Part shown: in pieces, positions 45,301 through 56,794 of the stretch
Position numbering within the stretch: the stretch's first letter is position 1
How the letters are laid out: every line of letters begins with the position of its first letter
Source: Armillaria gallica
Taxonomy: Eukaryota; Basidiomycota; Agaricomycetes; Agaricales; Physalacriaceae
Reading direction: 5' to 3'
NCBI GenBank assembly: GCA_037576215.1
Contig: JBANDB010000002.1
Coordinates: 2,914,001 to 2,978,000, forward strand
DNA length: 64,000 nt
Program-made: the position numbers and the translations under genes
The notes under the pieces: model-generated
What the model was told of the DNA's origin: nothing
The model's database searches: none
Seen by the model: the letters and a program-made list of their open reading frames with translations, nothing else

Positions 45301-46938
45301 TTAAGCACCTAACTTGCCCCTCTTAGTCTTCTTCACCCAAGCGTCAACCTCTTCATTCTCAATCGAAATCTCATGCGCCGACGCGAGATGCCTCCGGAGG
45401 TCATAAGCTCGGCTGAACACATAATCACAATTGTCTGTACCCAGAGTACCGTTACACGGTAAACCGACCTCCTGCATCCGAGGGTAGGGACATGGAAGCA
45501 TATTTGGAGACGTGTCCAATTTCTTCTTCGCCTGCTGCTTGTAAAAATTGCCTGTAAGGACATCGACATCAAATTCGACCGTCTCTTCTTCCGAAGACGA
45601 AGACGATTCTTCGCGTTCCGAGAGAGACTCCTCGTCAGAAGTGGCATGTACTTTTGCCAAGTGGCGCTGAAGGAGGTGTTTATATCCAAACGTGCGCTTG
45701 CAGTTGTCATGCGGACAGACGTGGTCTCTTCTGCAAAGGTGAGTGACATTGTGATGTGTCGTTAAAGCCTTTTTCTGAGATGGGGAGTTAGGTATGAGTT
45801 CGTATACTCCAGAAAGCAGATACGTACAGATTTGAAGTCTTTTCCACAATGCTCGACATCACACTTCCAGTCCCGGCCAAGCTCTCCACCGCGTCGCCTC
45901 TTGCGGGGAGGTTCGTTTGCTTCCAGTTGAGCTTCGGCGTCCCATTCTATGTGAAGTTTCTCATGTGCTCTCAGGCCCTTCTGAGTAGAAAATGTTTTGC
46001 CGTTGCAGGTGGGATGGGCACAGGTTGGAGGATGGGCGGTGCGAATATGGTGTTGCAGAGAAGACCATGTAGGATAATATGTAGGCGATTGGCCTGGAGC
46101 GGCGAGGCAATTCTGATGTACACATGTGTACCGTTTGTCTACGGAGGGGGTTCAGGCAGGAAGTACGGTAAACTTTACGAGAAACTCACCGTCATGAACC
46201 TTGCTATGGGTATGCAAATGTTGCTTGGTATCAAAAGACTTCGTACAACCTTGGTGGGTGCATTGAAAGGGTTTTGTTCCAGGGGGTGCATGTACAGTAC
46301 AGATGTGCGTCCGCAAATGATGGTGCTTCATGAATGCTTCACCGCAGCCCGGTTCAGAACACTAAATACTGCGGTCAAAACTGCTCAAGAAAATACAAAG
46401 CGCACTCACAGTAAACTTCTTAGCACCGTTATGCCAAGTCGTATGAGCACGGAGATGCTGACTAGTCCAAAACCGCTTCCCGCAATTTGGCAGTTCGCAT
46501 ACCAGAGGCCTTGAAGATTCGGGTAGGTGGCTTCGAGTATGTGCTTGCAGATGGGTCTCTCTAAGATACGATTTATTACACGTATCACAGACAAACGGGC
46601 GCTAAATTCGAATTTCAGTGCATGGATGACGCGCTCAGAACTGGAAGACGGACCTGCCCTGTATGCGAACGTTCGTGTTCCTCCAGACGCGAGGGTTTCG
46701 TATATCCTTTGTCACAGCCAGCAAATGTGCATCTATATCTTTTCTTCGTGTAGTTGACTAGTTTTCCATTGACAAGAATAGGCTTGGAAATAATGTCAGA
46801 TTTGTTCGTCGACGCCAGCTCATATTCCGAATCTGTATGGCCCGGCTCTGGACTGGAAGCAAGACGAAGAACAAAATCTGTTGTCGGACGGCACTTTCGC
46901 TTCCCTAGAACAGTCGATTGGACAAGCGTCTCTGTCAT
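45301..46938 (-). CDS. Transcription factor IIIA (C2H2 zinc fingers)
   Basis: Binds the internal control region of 5S rRNA genes and recruits TFIIIC. Start Met 46938; exon 1 to 46654, exon 2 from 46601, further introns near 46390, 46170 and 45800. Nine C2H2 fingers in series: YRCTFAGCDKGYTKPSRLEEH, FVCDTCNKSY.., LVCELPNCGKRF.., CSEPGCGEAF.., FQCTHQGCTKSF.., YTCVHQNC.., PTCAHPTCNGKTF.., WKCDVEHCGKDF.., HVCPHDNCKRTF... After an acidic Ser/Glu insert (SLSEREESSSSSEEE) comes a tenth, DNCDYVFSRAYDLRRHLASAH. The finger count and acidic gap before the last finger agree with fungal TFIIIA. The 5' part was copied to 48663-49110. Confidence 0.88.
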
Positions 46939-48662
46939 CGTCGCGGTCGAGTAAGGACACAGATTTTTCGCTACATTTGTCCTGGAAGCTATTGACAAGC
47001 AAAGCCCACGTGGCACGGTCCGATCTCTCCGCGCTTTCTGCCGTCAACATCTACTTTTTAATCAGATTTGGTTTATTGTAAAACTCTTTTTACGACCAAA
47101 GGTATGCTGTACGCAAGTCGCAGCAAGAAAAACTTCCGGTCGGATTGGTCGAATGCCGGACTCCTCGCTTGGTCTCATTCTGCGGAAATGGGTGGGTATG
47201 AGAATAGTATACCATCAATGGCGTTACGATGCTGATACTTATCATAGGTATATAGACCCACATATAGAAGAGCTCTCACCCTTCCCAGAGCGCTGATGAA
47301 GTGAAGGAATGAGTTCTTGTGCGTAATCCCCCCAATATTATTAGCTGTCTGAGGCTAACTCGAAGTTTTTTTAAAGTTTTTCAGAATTGCGATTCAGCCG
47401 ACAGTAGGTGAGTACGATACTTCCGCAAGAGCAATATCGAAAATTTAATCTGAACACGAATATAGTTCGAGTTTGACATCTACGAACACCAATGGTGAAA
47501 ACTGTGAGCTCAACGTTCCCAGACTCGTCGGTGTGATTGCAGGATGTGGGTACAAATTCGTCACTGAAGGAGGTCCCCGGATTCTTACCATTCTCTTCTT
47601 CAGTTGTGGGACTTTTAATCATCTTTTCGATTGCAAAGTGGCTTCGGGGACGATCCTCAACAAATGACATGGTCCTCCCCCAAGTATCCGAGCCATTACC
47701 GGCACCCTGGCCATCGACACAGCTAATTCCTCCCCCTCCCCCTCCCCCCCCCCTCCAGTTTACGCCTACCAGCAGCCAGCAATTTATCCGAACAATGCCT
47801 TTTCCCCGCCACTGGCAGGACCTGTTCAATCAAATAATCAATTCCACATCACTGTATCCCCTCCTGCGTCTCCAGACACACGGCGTACCTCAGGCTCTTG
47901 GTCAATGGCCGATGACCCTTATAAGTCCTATCATGCAGCCCATCGTCCCCATCAGCAGCCAGTAGTCCAACCGAACAACGTATTTCCCTCACCAGCGCCT
48001 ATTCAATCAGATAATCGACTCCACAGACATCCATTCACTGGGACCTCATCCCCTCCTGCGGCTCCAGAAGCACCCTCTGCGTCCCCAGAAACACGGTGTA
48101 CGAGCTTTCAGCCATTGGCAGGTGATCCTCATAATTCCCATGCTATAGCCCATCATTCCCGTCAACAGTCAGCGGTCCAATCGGATAATACACTTCCTAC
48201 GCCGACGACTATTCAATCAAATAACCCATTCCTCAGGTATCTAGTCGCTGAAAATGTATCCCCTCCGGTGTCTTCAGAAGCACAGCGTGAGACTTCTCAG
48301 ACAGACTCTGATCCTTACGACACCCATGCTGTAGCCCGTCGCCAGCAGGCTGCGGCGCTGGCTAAATACTCTCGTACTTCCGACAGCAATCAGCTGTCTG
48401 GATCCGGTGCCTCTTCAAGTGAGCCGCTACCGCCTCCATATACCGAATAGATATCGGTGATATCTTGGTTCTGTTCATGGGAGGGGTTCATCCACCTTTT
48501 CGTCGCTTCTCCTTCTCCCAGTTACTGCCTGGGTAGTCGTATTGCTTTCTGTCTCTCTCCTCTGTAATCCTTCATAACATTGTACATTTCTAGTCGTATC
48601 CTGTGCTCCCGCTGTCCATCAGAAAAGGGATGACATTCAATTATGTTATCTCATCAAGAAGT
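46510..48662. repeat. Tandem duplication, member 1 (TFIIIA 5' part + PY gene)
   Basis: Direct repeat of 48663-50182. Matching landmarks: cacgtatcacagacaaacg (46575) with gcgtatcatagacgaacg (48740); cctgtcatcgtcgcgg-type TFIIIA start region with 49040; gaatgagttcttgtgcgta (47307) with gaatggcgtcttgtgcgta (49310); acattgtacatttctag (48577) with accattgtacatttctag (50102). Confidence 0.8.
47309..48450 (+). CDS. Single-pass membrane protein with C-terminal PY motif
   Basis: Not assigned to a family. The first exon is probably the few codons at 47309 (MSSC), then introns of ~50-60 nt. The N-terminal part has TNGENCELNVPRLVGVIAG. A donor near 47545 and acceptor near 47604 join to the membrane segment VVGLLIIFSIAKWLRGR. 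The remainder is a Pro/Ser/Gln/Asn-rich tail of about 260 residues with three loose repeats, ASPDTR/PSASPETR and DDPYKSYHAAH/GDPHNSHAIAH/SDPYDTHAVAR. It ends EPLPPPYTE; PPPY is the motif bound by WW domains of Nedd4-type ubiquitin ligases. The frame slips by one base in a C10 run (47744-47753). Duplicated at 49300-50182. Confidence 0.6.
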
Positions 48663-49110
48663 TTAGCTTGATGCTAGGTGGCTTCGAACCATGTGCCATG
48701 GTGCCTGCAGATATGTCTCTAAGATTCACGAAATTTAGCGCGTATCATAGACGAACGTGCGCTGAATTCTAATTTCACATTTCGAGCGTTCGCGATCCTC
48801 CAGATGTTAGGGTTTCGTGTAGGAACCGCAAAGGTATATCTTTATCCTCTCCTTGTATAGCCGACTAGCTTCCACTGACAAGATAACAGGCTTGAACATA
48901 TTGTTACCGTGGGACTCGTTCATCGACGGCAGCTCATAAGCATTCAAATGCTGTAGAACCGGCTGGAAGCAAGGTGGCGGACAAAATCAGTTGCTGGACG
49001 AGGAATTCCTTTCCCTAGTACAGTGGGTTTTACAATTGTGTTTCCGTCATGTCGCGATGCGAAGTATTAGTAGGGGACGCCACTCAAACTTTCAAGTTTC
49101 ATCGGAGTCG
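48663..49110 (-). pseudogene. TFIIIA 5' fragment
   Basis: Diverged copy of about the first 130 codons and first intron of TFIIIA. It can be followed through the KPILVNGKLVNY, SEYEL and KRKCRPTTDF equivalents, but with deletions, changed frames and no finger motif intact. Nothing of the remaining fingers is present. Non-functional. Confidence 0.75.
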
Positions 49111-49299
49111 ATGTGAAAGCCGCCGACAAGGCTGCATCGTTTACGTTTAGGTTTCAGTCACCATGACATTAACATGTAGATGAGTATCATGGGCAAGGCA
49201 CTGGGAAAAGCAGCACTGACAGGTAGTAAGGCAGACCATAGATCATGATATATAGAGTTGCACATGTAATGGCAGCCTCCTCCTTTCCCAGAGTTCTGA

Positions 49300-50182
49300 C
49301 GGTACGAAAGAATGGCGTCTTGTGCGTATTTCCCTCATTTTTCAAGTTAACTGTCCGAGGTTAACTCGAACCCTCAGTTTTTCAGGATTGTGGACCAGCC
49401 TCTGAGTGAGTACCACTGGAAAGGCACTATCGATATTTCAATTCGAACATAACTTAATGTAGTCCATCGAATCCATCTACCAATGGTGAACAATGCGTAA
49501 TCAACTCTCCCAAACTCATTGGTGTGATTGTGGGTGTGGGTGCGTACAAATTCGTCACTGAAGGACGTGCCCGGATCCTTACCGTTCTCTTCAGTTGCGG
49601 GACTCGCCCTTATCTCCGCAATCATGACATTTCTACGGAGACGACGCTCGAGAGATGAACCCGGGACACAGTTCATTCTTGCTCCCGCTCCTCCCCCTAC
49701 ACATGATATCATGCAAATATCGGTAGTCCGTTATTAGGTGTCTAATCCAACAATCCATTCTATAAGTATCCATTCAACGAGACTGTATCCCCTCCTGCAT
49801 CTTCAGAAGCACAACCCACGACCTCTCAGACAGATGATCCTTATGACTCACATGCTGTACAGCATGCTGTGACGCAGGCTAAGCATTCTGAACTTTCGTA
49901 CTTCCAACAGCAATCAGCCGTCTGAATCCGCTGCCCCCTCATCTGAGTGGCCTCCATATACCGTACAGACTTCGCCATTCGGTGATATGTTGCTGAACCA
50001 TTCTGTCTATCGGAGGGTTTCACCCACCTTTTTTCTATGTCCCTTCTTCCATGGTTGTTTAGTCGTATCACTTTCAGGTTCACTCTCCCATGACCCTCCA
50101 TACCATTGTACATTTCTAGTGTCGTATCTATCCTGCCGCTGTCTATCAGGAAAGGAATGACATGGGTCCGCATCAAGAAGTA
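49300..50182 (+). pseudogene. Second copy of PY-motif membrane protein gene, eroded
   Basis: The conserved opening (ATG at 49311: MASC), TNGEQCVINSPKLIGVIVG and membrane segment AGLALISAIMTFLRRRRS are recognisable and splice as in copy 1. The long tail is cut down: after APAPPPTHDI the frame ends near 49737, and only a short relic of the last repeat (QTDDPYDSHAV) and of the PPYT end survives in another frame at 49740-49960. Probably a pseudogene, although a short membrane protein could still be made. Confidence 0.6.
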
Positions 50183-50381
50183 TGTTCTGGCTGCTCCATC
50201 ACAGTGCCTAGTCAAGAGGCTCTGGCACGAAGATACATATAACAAAACCCAATTTATCAATCTATTAAAGTACACATTCGATGGATCTAAACGTAAAGCT
50301 CTATGTGATACATTCTTTGTATAGTCTTACTGGCTCGACACGCGTAAACAACTCGTGCATATTGAATTCATATACAATGAT

Positions 50382-51613
50382 CTAGTCCATGCTTCCGACC
50401 TGCTCGACGATACCCTTCGCCTTAAGCCTAGCTTGATGCTCCTCGACTTCGTCCTGTACGCGTTCGATAGACTTGAAATACTTGACAGTTTTGACATGCA
50501 ACTCTGTTTAAAAGCAGTCAGAACTCCTTTTGCTCTCGAACAGGCGAGGTAACAGACCAGCTGTGGCGTCCTCGTCGACAACAATGAGTGCCCAAGGATG
50601 GAGCTGAAGAGCAGAGAGGGTCCACAGATGGTTGACGCCCTCCTCTGCGGCACAAAATTAGTCTTAGGCTAGTACAATTGAATATAGTGGAACTCACCGA
50701 TGGCTTTGCTCAACGCCAGAGCCTTCCTCTGCCCTGTAACCACTACCACAATCTCTCTTGCGTCCATAACGGTCGCGACACCCACGGTCAACGCCATACG
50801 AGGAACCAAATCGATGTCGTTGTTGAAGAAACGCGCATTAGCGAGAATCGTGTCATACGCGAGAGTCTTGATACGAGTTCTCGAAGTAAGAGAAGAACCA
50901 GGTTCCTGCCGAAAAGAAGTGAGACAACGTCATGAGAACTGAATTGCGCTTGCTTGCATTGAAAGCTATATGTCCGTCCTCTCCGATACCACCCAAGAAG
51001 AGTTCTATACCTCCGAATGATTTGATCTTCTCTTCGTACGCTTTACATTCGGCGATAAGGTCGATGGCGTTGCCGTTCAGGATGTGCACATTCTCCGGGA
51101 GCATATCCACTGTCGACGACATTATTACCACTTTATTATCAGTGTTTGAACCGACACACCATGCGAAAAGAATTCTCGGAACATGAATGTGTGGTAAGAC
51201 TCGGAGTGATTGCGCGGGAGCCCGACGTATTCGTCCATATTGAACGTTACGACATTTTTGAAGCTGTGAAGTTGATGAGATTCTGGGGGGGAACGTATAA
51301 AACACGACGAACGATAGTTTTCCGTCTTTGACGAGTTGAATGAGTGCTTTGTAAGTGGGGATTGGGGATGATCCGGTAGGTAACCCAAGGACAAAGGGCT
51401 TTCCAGGCGTCGGTGCAAAATCGTTGATACTGAAAATATTTGTAAGGGGTGAGGGATAGTTCTCCTACTAGCCGACAGTTGTAGGCGTACCGTTTGCAGA
51501 TGTAATTGGCGATGTAGTCGCCAACGGTAGACGGATCTTCACGAACGATCAGACCTGTATCGCGAAGTCAGTCAAACAAAGTCAAAATCCGAGCTAGAAA
51601 TGAACAGACGCAT
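50382..51613 (-). CDS. Glucosamine-6-phosphate deaminase
   Basis: Converts glucosamine-6-phosphate to fructose-6-phosphate and ammonia in amino-sugar catabolism (chitin, GlcNAc), cytosolic. First exon is only ATGC (51613..51610); after an intron, exon 2 (51554..51491) gives [20 protein letters not shown]. Next come [149 protein letters not shown] and a C-terminal helix ending VEQVGSMD. The active-site elements of the family (D in MDEY, GIGxDGHIAFNEP) are all present. The intron at 50957..50906 starts GCAAGC, a GC-AG intron. No other amino-sugar gene is adjacent. Confidence 0.93.
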
Positions 51614-51947
51614 GATGGTGGTGGTGAGTGAGGTGGAGACCTAGGTGGCGGGTATTTATGGTATTATATACTGTCTCGAGTCGGCATTTCCGGGTCAGCC
51701 GAAGTGGACCTCATGAGCCTACGTGCTTCTAGCCTGGCACAACCTGCATAAAGGCAACAAAGAAACCTGTGATTTTCCCGGATCACACAATTGGCCCTCA
51801 ATGTACAACGTGTCTGAGGGAGCGCAGAGTAAAATTGGCCGGATCTTGCGGTCCGGCCGTGGCCGCGACTCTTCAATTGTCTTCCATCACGGGCTCCATT
51901 TGATGATAAAATACCTTATCGCGTCCCTACGCCCCATCCAGTCAAGG

Positions 51948-52502
51948 ATGCTCCCAAATCAAGCACGATTCGCCAGTGGAGATAATGGAGGTGAGCAAAA
52001 ATACCAACATCAACGTAAAAGCGAAGAGTAACCCGGCAGCTGACCAGACACGTCAAGATGGCCTTGCCCTATTTACGCGTCGGAAAGAATCACCATCCAC
52101 AAATCGACCTTCCTTGCACATGCTACCGAGATTCGAGATACAGAAATGTTGCCTGTATTTATAGACCATCTCACGAGTCTGTCCCAGTTGAAACGGGCAA
52201 CCCACTGCATGTATGCTTACCGCGTGTCGTCTTCTCCACCCTCGCTCGGACAACAAGATGGCGGCGAGAGCGGAGCTGGAGATCATCTGGCACGCCTGTT
52301 GGAACTGTCGCGGTGCGAAAATGTTGTCGTTGTGGTCTCAAGATGGTATGGCGGTGTGCAGTTGGGATCAGAGCGGTGGCGAAGGATATCAGAAGTCGCA
52401 AAGGATGCATTGAATAAAGGAGGATTCATGAGGAAACGGGAGGAAGACACGAACAAGTCCGCTACTACGAAGAAGGGGAAGAAACAAAAGAAAAAGAAGT
52501 GA
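51948..52502 (+). CDS. IMPACT/UPF0029-domain protein
   Basis: Exons 51948..51990 and 52048..52502 join in frame to 165 aa. The domain spans nearly the whole protein: SERITIHKSTFLAHATEIRD, HCMYAYRV, QQDGGESGAGDHLARLLEL, NVVVVVSRWYGGVQLGSERW and VAKDAL, then a Lys-rich tail (TTKKGKKQKKKK). The same domain forms the C-terminal half of Yih1/IMPACT; there is no RWD domain here, so it is a single-domain relative and Gcn2 regulation should not be assumed. It ends tail-to-tail with the next gene: the two stop codons touch. Confidence 0.85.
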
Positions 52503-53856
52503 TCATACCGGATGGAAATCCATCTTCGCCTCCCGTCGTTTCATACGAAAAATGTGGCCCAAACGGCTGAAGAAGTCACGCTCGATAGAGTCCCCGAGAG
52601 GCGTATCTGGACTGAGCCTCCAACATTCGACAGAGTCCACACTCGGCAAAGGGAGGAAGAGGATTCCATAGTGAGGGAGGATCTTGGGGAGGATGTAATT
52701 GTGCATGTATACTGTGTGAGTTGTGAATAACTATATGCACCAAACAAGGAATGTTGGAACCTTGAGCCTCATAATACAAGGACCAAGAATCGCTTGTCGA
52801 AAAGTCTCTATTGCATTGCACGCTCCCGTGCCAGATCCAGAGATTACGCCTTCGTCGGATATCGTGATCTGTGTGGATAGTCCTGAGCGTCCGATGTAGT
52901 TCCGGTAGAAATTGGGTGAGTGTGGCGTGGAGAGCGGCATTCAGAATTCGAAAACGAGTGTCCAGACGAGATGTGGAATCAACAGTAGCATATCCACCCA
53001 GATGGAGACAATCAATGTATGACCAGTTGCCGTGAGGAATCCCGTCATATGTCCAAGCTGGTGCAGGGATAGGTCCACGGTTCATTAGGACAACATCAGC
53101 TTTACGAGCTTGATGCAACCAGAAGGTATCGCGGATTCTGACCCCAGTAAGAGGGTTGACGTAGGGTAGCGTGTACCTCGTGTCACTTTTGTTCGAAGAT
53201 AGATAGAGCGAGGTCGACATGATATAACGCACAATCGAAGATCCCGACTCTATCAACTCGCGGCCACTGGGTGACTTCTGGAAGCGCTGGTACCGGCTAT
53301 CGATTACTTCCTCGACTCTGCCAGGTCCGTTGAAAGGCAGCTGGCATATATGATGAAAAGTACAGAATTCCTGTCCTCGGCAAGGGTGTGATCTGTGCTC
53401 GTAAGAGGACAAAGCGTGGAGCCACAAGAGATGGAGATGGTACGTGAGTTCTGGACCGACAAAAGTAATTCGTTTGGCGATGTGCGATGTGCAGAGATCT
53501 TCCACAGTAAGCGAAGCGAAAGCACAGTTCAACGGCGATGAAGACACCGAGCCTCTGAACTGGCGTACGTGTTCCACTGCTTCGACTCTCACCCGTTCTC
53601 CAGTTTTAAGTCCGCAAAGAAGAGACTCTTGTATCTCGCTAATTAATTTGCCATTCTTGACATTTGGTGGGGGTAGGTAATCGGGAATCGCGTTGGCAAG
53701 AACATGTTCAAAGGCAAGGAGCGATGGATCGACGGTAGGGGATTCGTTCGACAAAGGCCTGCCCATTCCCTGGAAGCAAAGCAAGCAGAAAAGCAGGGTT
53801 AATAATAGTGATATGGCAATTTGAACGGCCTCGGAATGTCCAAGCAGGGAAGTCAT
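52503..53856 (-). CDS. Membrane-anchored SGNH/PC-esterase-like protein
   Basis: Exons 53856..52761 and 52711..52503 join in frame to 434 aa (an upstream Met at 53910 would add 18). A type II anchor is near the N-terminus (AVQIAISLLLTLLFCLLCF). The body resembles TBL/Cas1-type acyl-esterases: SPLNCAFASLTVEDLCTSHI, KRITFVGPELTYHLHLLWL in the place of the usual FVGDS block, a Cys/His-rich stretch HPCRGQEFCTFHHIC, RKADVVLMNRGPIPAPAWTY and LYYEAQVYMHNYILPKILPH. The nucleophilic Ser of GDS is not seen; this 'GPE' form may be inactive or use another residue. Probably a Golgi/ER luminal protein acting on glycans. Convergent with the IMPACT-domain gene. Confidence 0.6.
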
Positions 53857-53910
53857 GGATTTTCTGACCACAAGGTAATCAGAATGAAGAGACAGACAGA
53901 GGTAGAGCAC

Positions 53911-54518
53911 ACCTAATCATTGCCTCTTGAATCAGAAATGAATGCCTAATATTATCGACGCGTTTTATAGGCGATTACACGCAGATAGAAGCCTAGAGTT
54001 GCTGGCGTTGCTGGTGGTCGGATCCCAAGTTTGGTCGGCTTTTGCCGGACCGGGTCATTTACACACCACCACAGCGCGCTCACGCAGCGGTGACCTTAAG
54101 CACGTACTTACTGGAGACGCGCATGACATCCTATTGCAGCTGAGTCGACGGGGAGTCGTCGGGGATTAATTGGGATTAATCATCTGTAATCCGAATTTCG
54201 GCACAACTCCATCTTCAAGGGGCAAGTTGACATTTGACGTCGCCTCGAGGATGCCTTGGAGTGATCAAAGGACGATTAGCCTGAGCCAACATTTCAGGCA
54301 TATGGTTCGGAAACTCGTGGATTACCGTGGCAGATTTGGCAGAACTTCCCACAACGAAGTAGATCAAACGTCCACGGTTTTGCTAGAATCTGCTCAAAGT
54401 TATCGCTAGTGACCCTGGTTCCTGATGGACCTCGTCGTCATCCCAAACGAACCTGGACGCGTTTAAGAGTCAAATCTCTAGGGGCCTGGCTGGTCGCGTC
54501 TCTTCCCTGGGAACCACG
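53911..54518. other. Divergent intergenic region
   Basis: Separates the PC-esterase-like gene (minus) from the GMC oxidoreductase (plus). It should hold both promoters. No gene or clear site. Confidence 0.5.
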
Positions 54519-56794
54519 ATGTATTCACATGCTAAGAACTTCTTCCTCTTCGCGTTCCTGGTGAATGCCTTGGCTTCAGCTAAAATTCTCTTCTCGCCTG
54601 CCGAACTTGTGCAGACAGAGTACGATTTCATCGTCATCGGAGGTGTGTAGATGCCGCCCTTATGCCTGGTTTTTAACAGACACATTGTCCTGGACAGCCG
54701 GTACCGCGGGGAGTGTTCTGTCTGCTCGACTTAGCGAAAATCCGAATGTCAAAGTTCTCGCTATTGAAGCCGGTGGGAGGTACGCGAGATCTAAAGGGTA
54801 ACATATGTTTTACTATACACCCCCGCAGCAACGAAGGGATCGTGGAAACCATGGCACCATTCCTTGGAGTATCACTTTCAAATACACTGGTTGACTGGAA
54901 TTACACGACGGTGCCACAGGAAGGTTATAACAACCGGACGCTCGGTTTGACCAGGGGTTATGTGTTGGGGGGAAGTAGCACTGTTAGTCAGTATTCCCTT
55001 CGAATTCTTTGATTTTCCCATGGTTTATTGTATTTGAAGATCTTCTAACTTGGAACCGAGGAGCAGATGATCTATGGGACAGCTGGGCACGGATCACAGC
55101 TGATCACGGTTGGTCTAGGGAAGCAATGGAAAAGTATTGGCTCAAGGTAGGCGCCTTTAACGTGTAAACCATGGCCATATGACGGTAATTTTTTGTATTT
55201 TTCAGTCGTCGCGTCTCGTGAAGCCCGCCGACGGTCATGACACTACATGCCGGGAAGACCCTTCCGTCCATGGGAATGGCCCTGTTCAAGTCAGCGTGGG
55301 AGGTTTCCCAACAGAGCTTGATGAGCGCGTTGTTGATACAAGCAAGAAGCTTGGCGGTCGGTTCCCATATACTGTGGACCTAAATGCTGGTCACTTCGTG
55401 GGAGTCAGTGAGTCGGAAGATCTCTTTCCGCCTTATAAGCATTACTCATCGGTAGTTTCCAGGCTACATGCAATCTTCTGTTGGTGGCGGTCAGCGTAGC
55501 AGTGCTGCAACCGCTTATCTGAATCCAAGTCAAGAAAGGGATAACCTCGATATCCTCATAAACACCCACGTCACAAAATTAGTTCTGACAGGCGCCCGAA
55601 GTTGGAGTAAACCAGAATTTCGAGCAATACATGTGGCTCAGAGTAGCGAAGGTAGGAAGAAGAACAAGAGTTTCCTTACTTCAGTAATCGTTACTTGCAG
55701 ATACCCCCATACAGATCACTGCCCGGAAAGAAATATTACTTTGCGCCGGCGTCATCGGCACTCCTCAACTCCTCTTGCTCTCTGGAATAGGCCCAAGGAG
55801 GGATTTGAAGTCTCTTGGCATTTCACCCCTCCTTGATCTGTCAGATGTCGGGCAACACCTCATGGATCACCCTGCCGTCGCCGTTTATTACGCCGTCAAC
55901 TCGAATAGCACTTTCGACAGGTATTTACGAAACGGCACCCTGTTTGCGGAGGAATTAGAGCATTGGGAGCAAACACGTCAAGGACTTTTCGTTGATTCGC
56001 CAGGCAATACGCAAGCTTTCATTCGGCTCCCAGATAATGCGTCGATTTTTGAATCTTTCGACGATCCATCTTCAGGTCCAGGTGCAGGGCATTTAGAAAT
56101 GATTTTCATCGTAGGTTCTATACCAAGTTATTCATTCACGCTCGTTTATTTCCGCCCAGGACGGGTTTGCTCAATTCGGGCCTTTGCCTCAACCCGAAAC
56201 TGGAAACTTTCTTACTGTTCTGGCTGGCGTTGTCACACCGCTCTCTGGTGAGTCCTCCCCGAAACTCACGTTCGGTTTCCCTTCTTAGATAGTCTTACAG
56301 AAGGATACGTGACTATCAACTCCACCGACCCTTTCGATGGCCCGCTTATTGACCCGGCTTTCCTGACAAGTCCGTTCGACCAGTTCGCGATGGTACAAGT
56401 CATCAAGGACACCCAAGAGTTTTTAGCTTCGACTCCATGGAATGGACTTGTGTTGGATGCTTACGGCGGCCTACGGAATGCCACTACTGATGATGCCAAA
56501 TTGGAGTACGTGAGGGCCTTTGGGTCGAACATCAACCATCCTGCTGGAACGGCACGAATGTCGCCGAGGAATGCAAAATGGGGAGTTGTTGACCAAGAGC
56601 TGCTGCTGAAAGGTGCTGAAGGTATCAGGATCGTCGACGCGTCAGTTTTCGTACGTGCAACTACCTGCCATGTTCTGATTCTGAAACTGACGATATTCGT
56701 ACAGCCGAGTCTTCCTGAATGCCACATTCAGGCTCCTGTGTACATGATCGCGGAAAGAGCAGCGGACCTTATCAAGGACCGATATCATCTATGA
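54519..56794 (+). CDS. Secreted GMC oxidoreductase (aryl-alcohol-oxidase-like)
   Basis: Flavoenzyme oxidising an alcohol with O2 to give H2O2; in wood-decay fungi this feeds peroxidases. Start 54519 gives a signal peptide (NFFLFAFLVNALASA). The FAD-binding start EYDFIVIGAGTAGSVLSARL spans intron 1 (54643-54696 region); then VKVLAIEAGG, DWNYTTVPQ, RGYVLGGSS (GMC signature 1), WARITADHGWSREAMEKYWL, GVIGTPQLLLLSGIGPR (GMC signature 2) and DVGQHLMDHPAVAVYY. The C-terminal substrate domain ends with SNINHPAGTARMSPRN, holding the catalytic His, and CHIQAPVYMIAERAADLIK. About nine short introns; no break seen. The second active-site position (usually His/Asn shortly before the VYxIAE block) is HIQAP here. 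Confidence 0.9.

Larger units (their letters stand above)
48663..50182. repeat. Tandem duplication, member 2
   Basis: Copy of 46510-48662, about 0.6 kb shorter because of deletions in the tail of the PY gene. It begins where member 1 ends, after a catcaagaag word found at both ends. Confidence 0.75.

Noticed and set aside
48680..48720. tRNA-like B-box word (gcttcgaaccat)
   Set aside because: No A box, acceptor stem or cloverleaf around it; it derives from the TFIIIA duplication.
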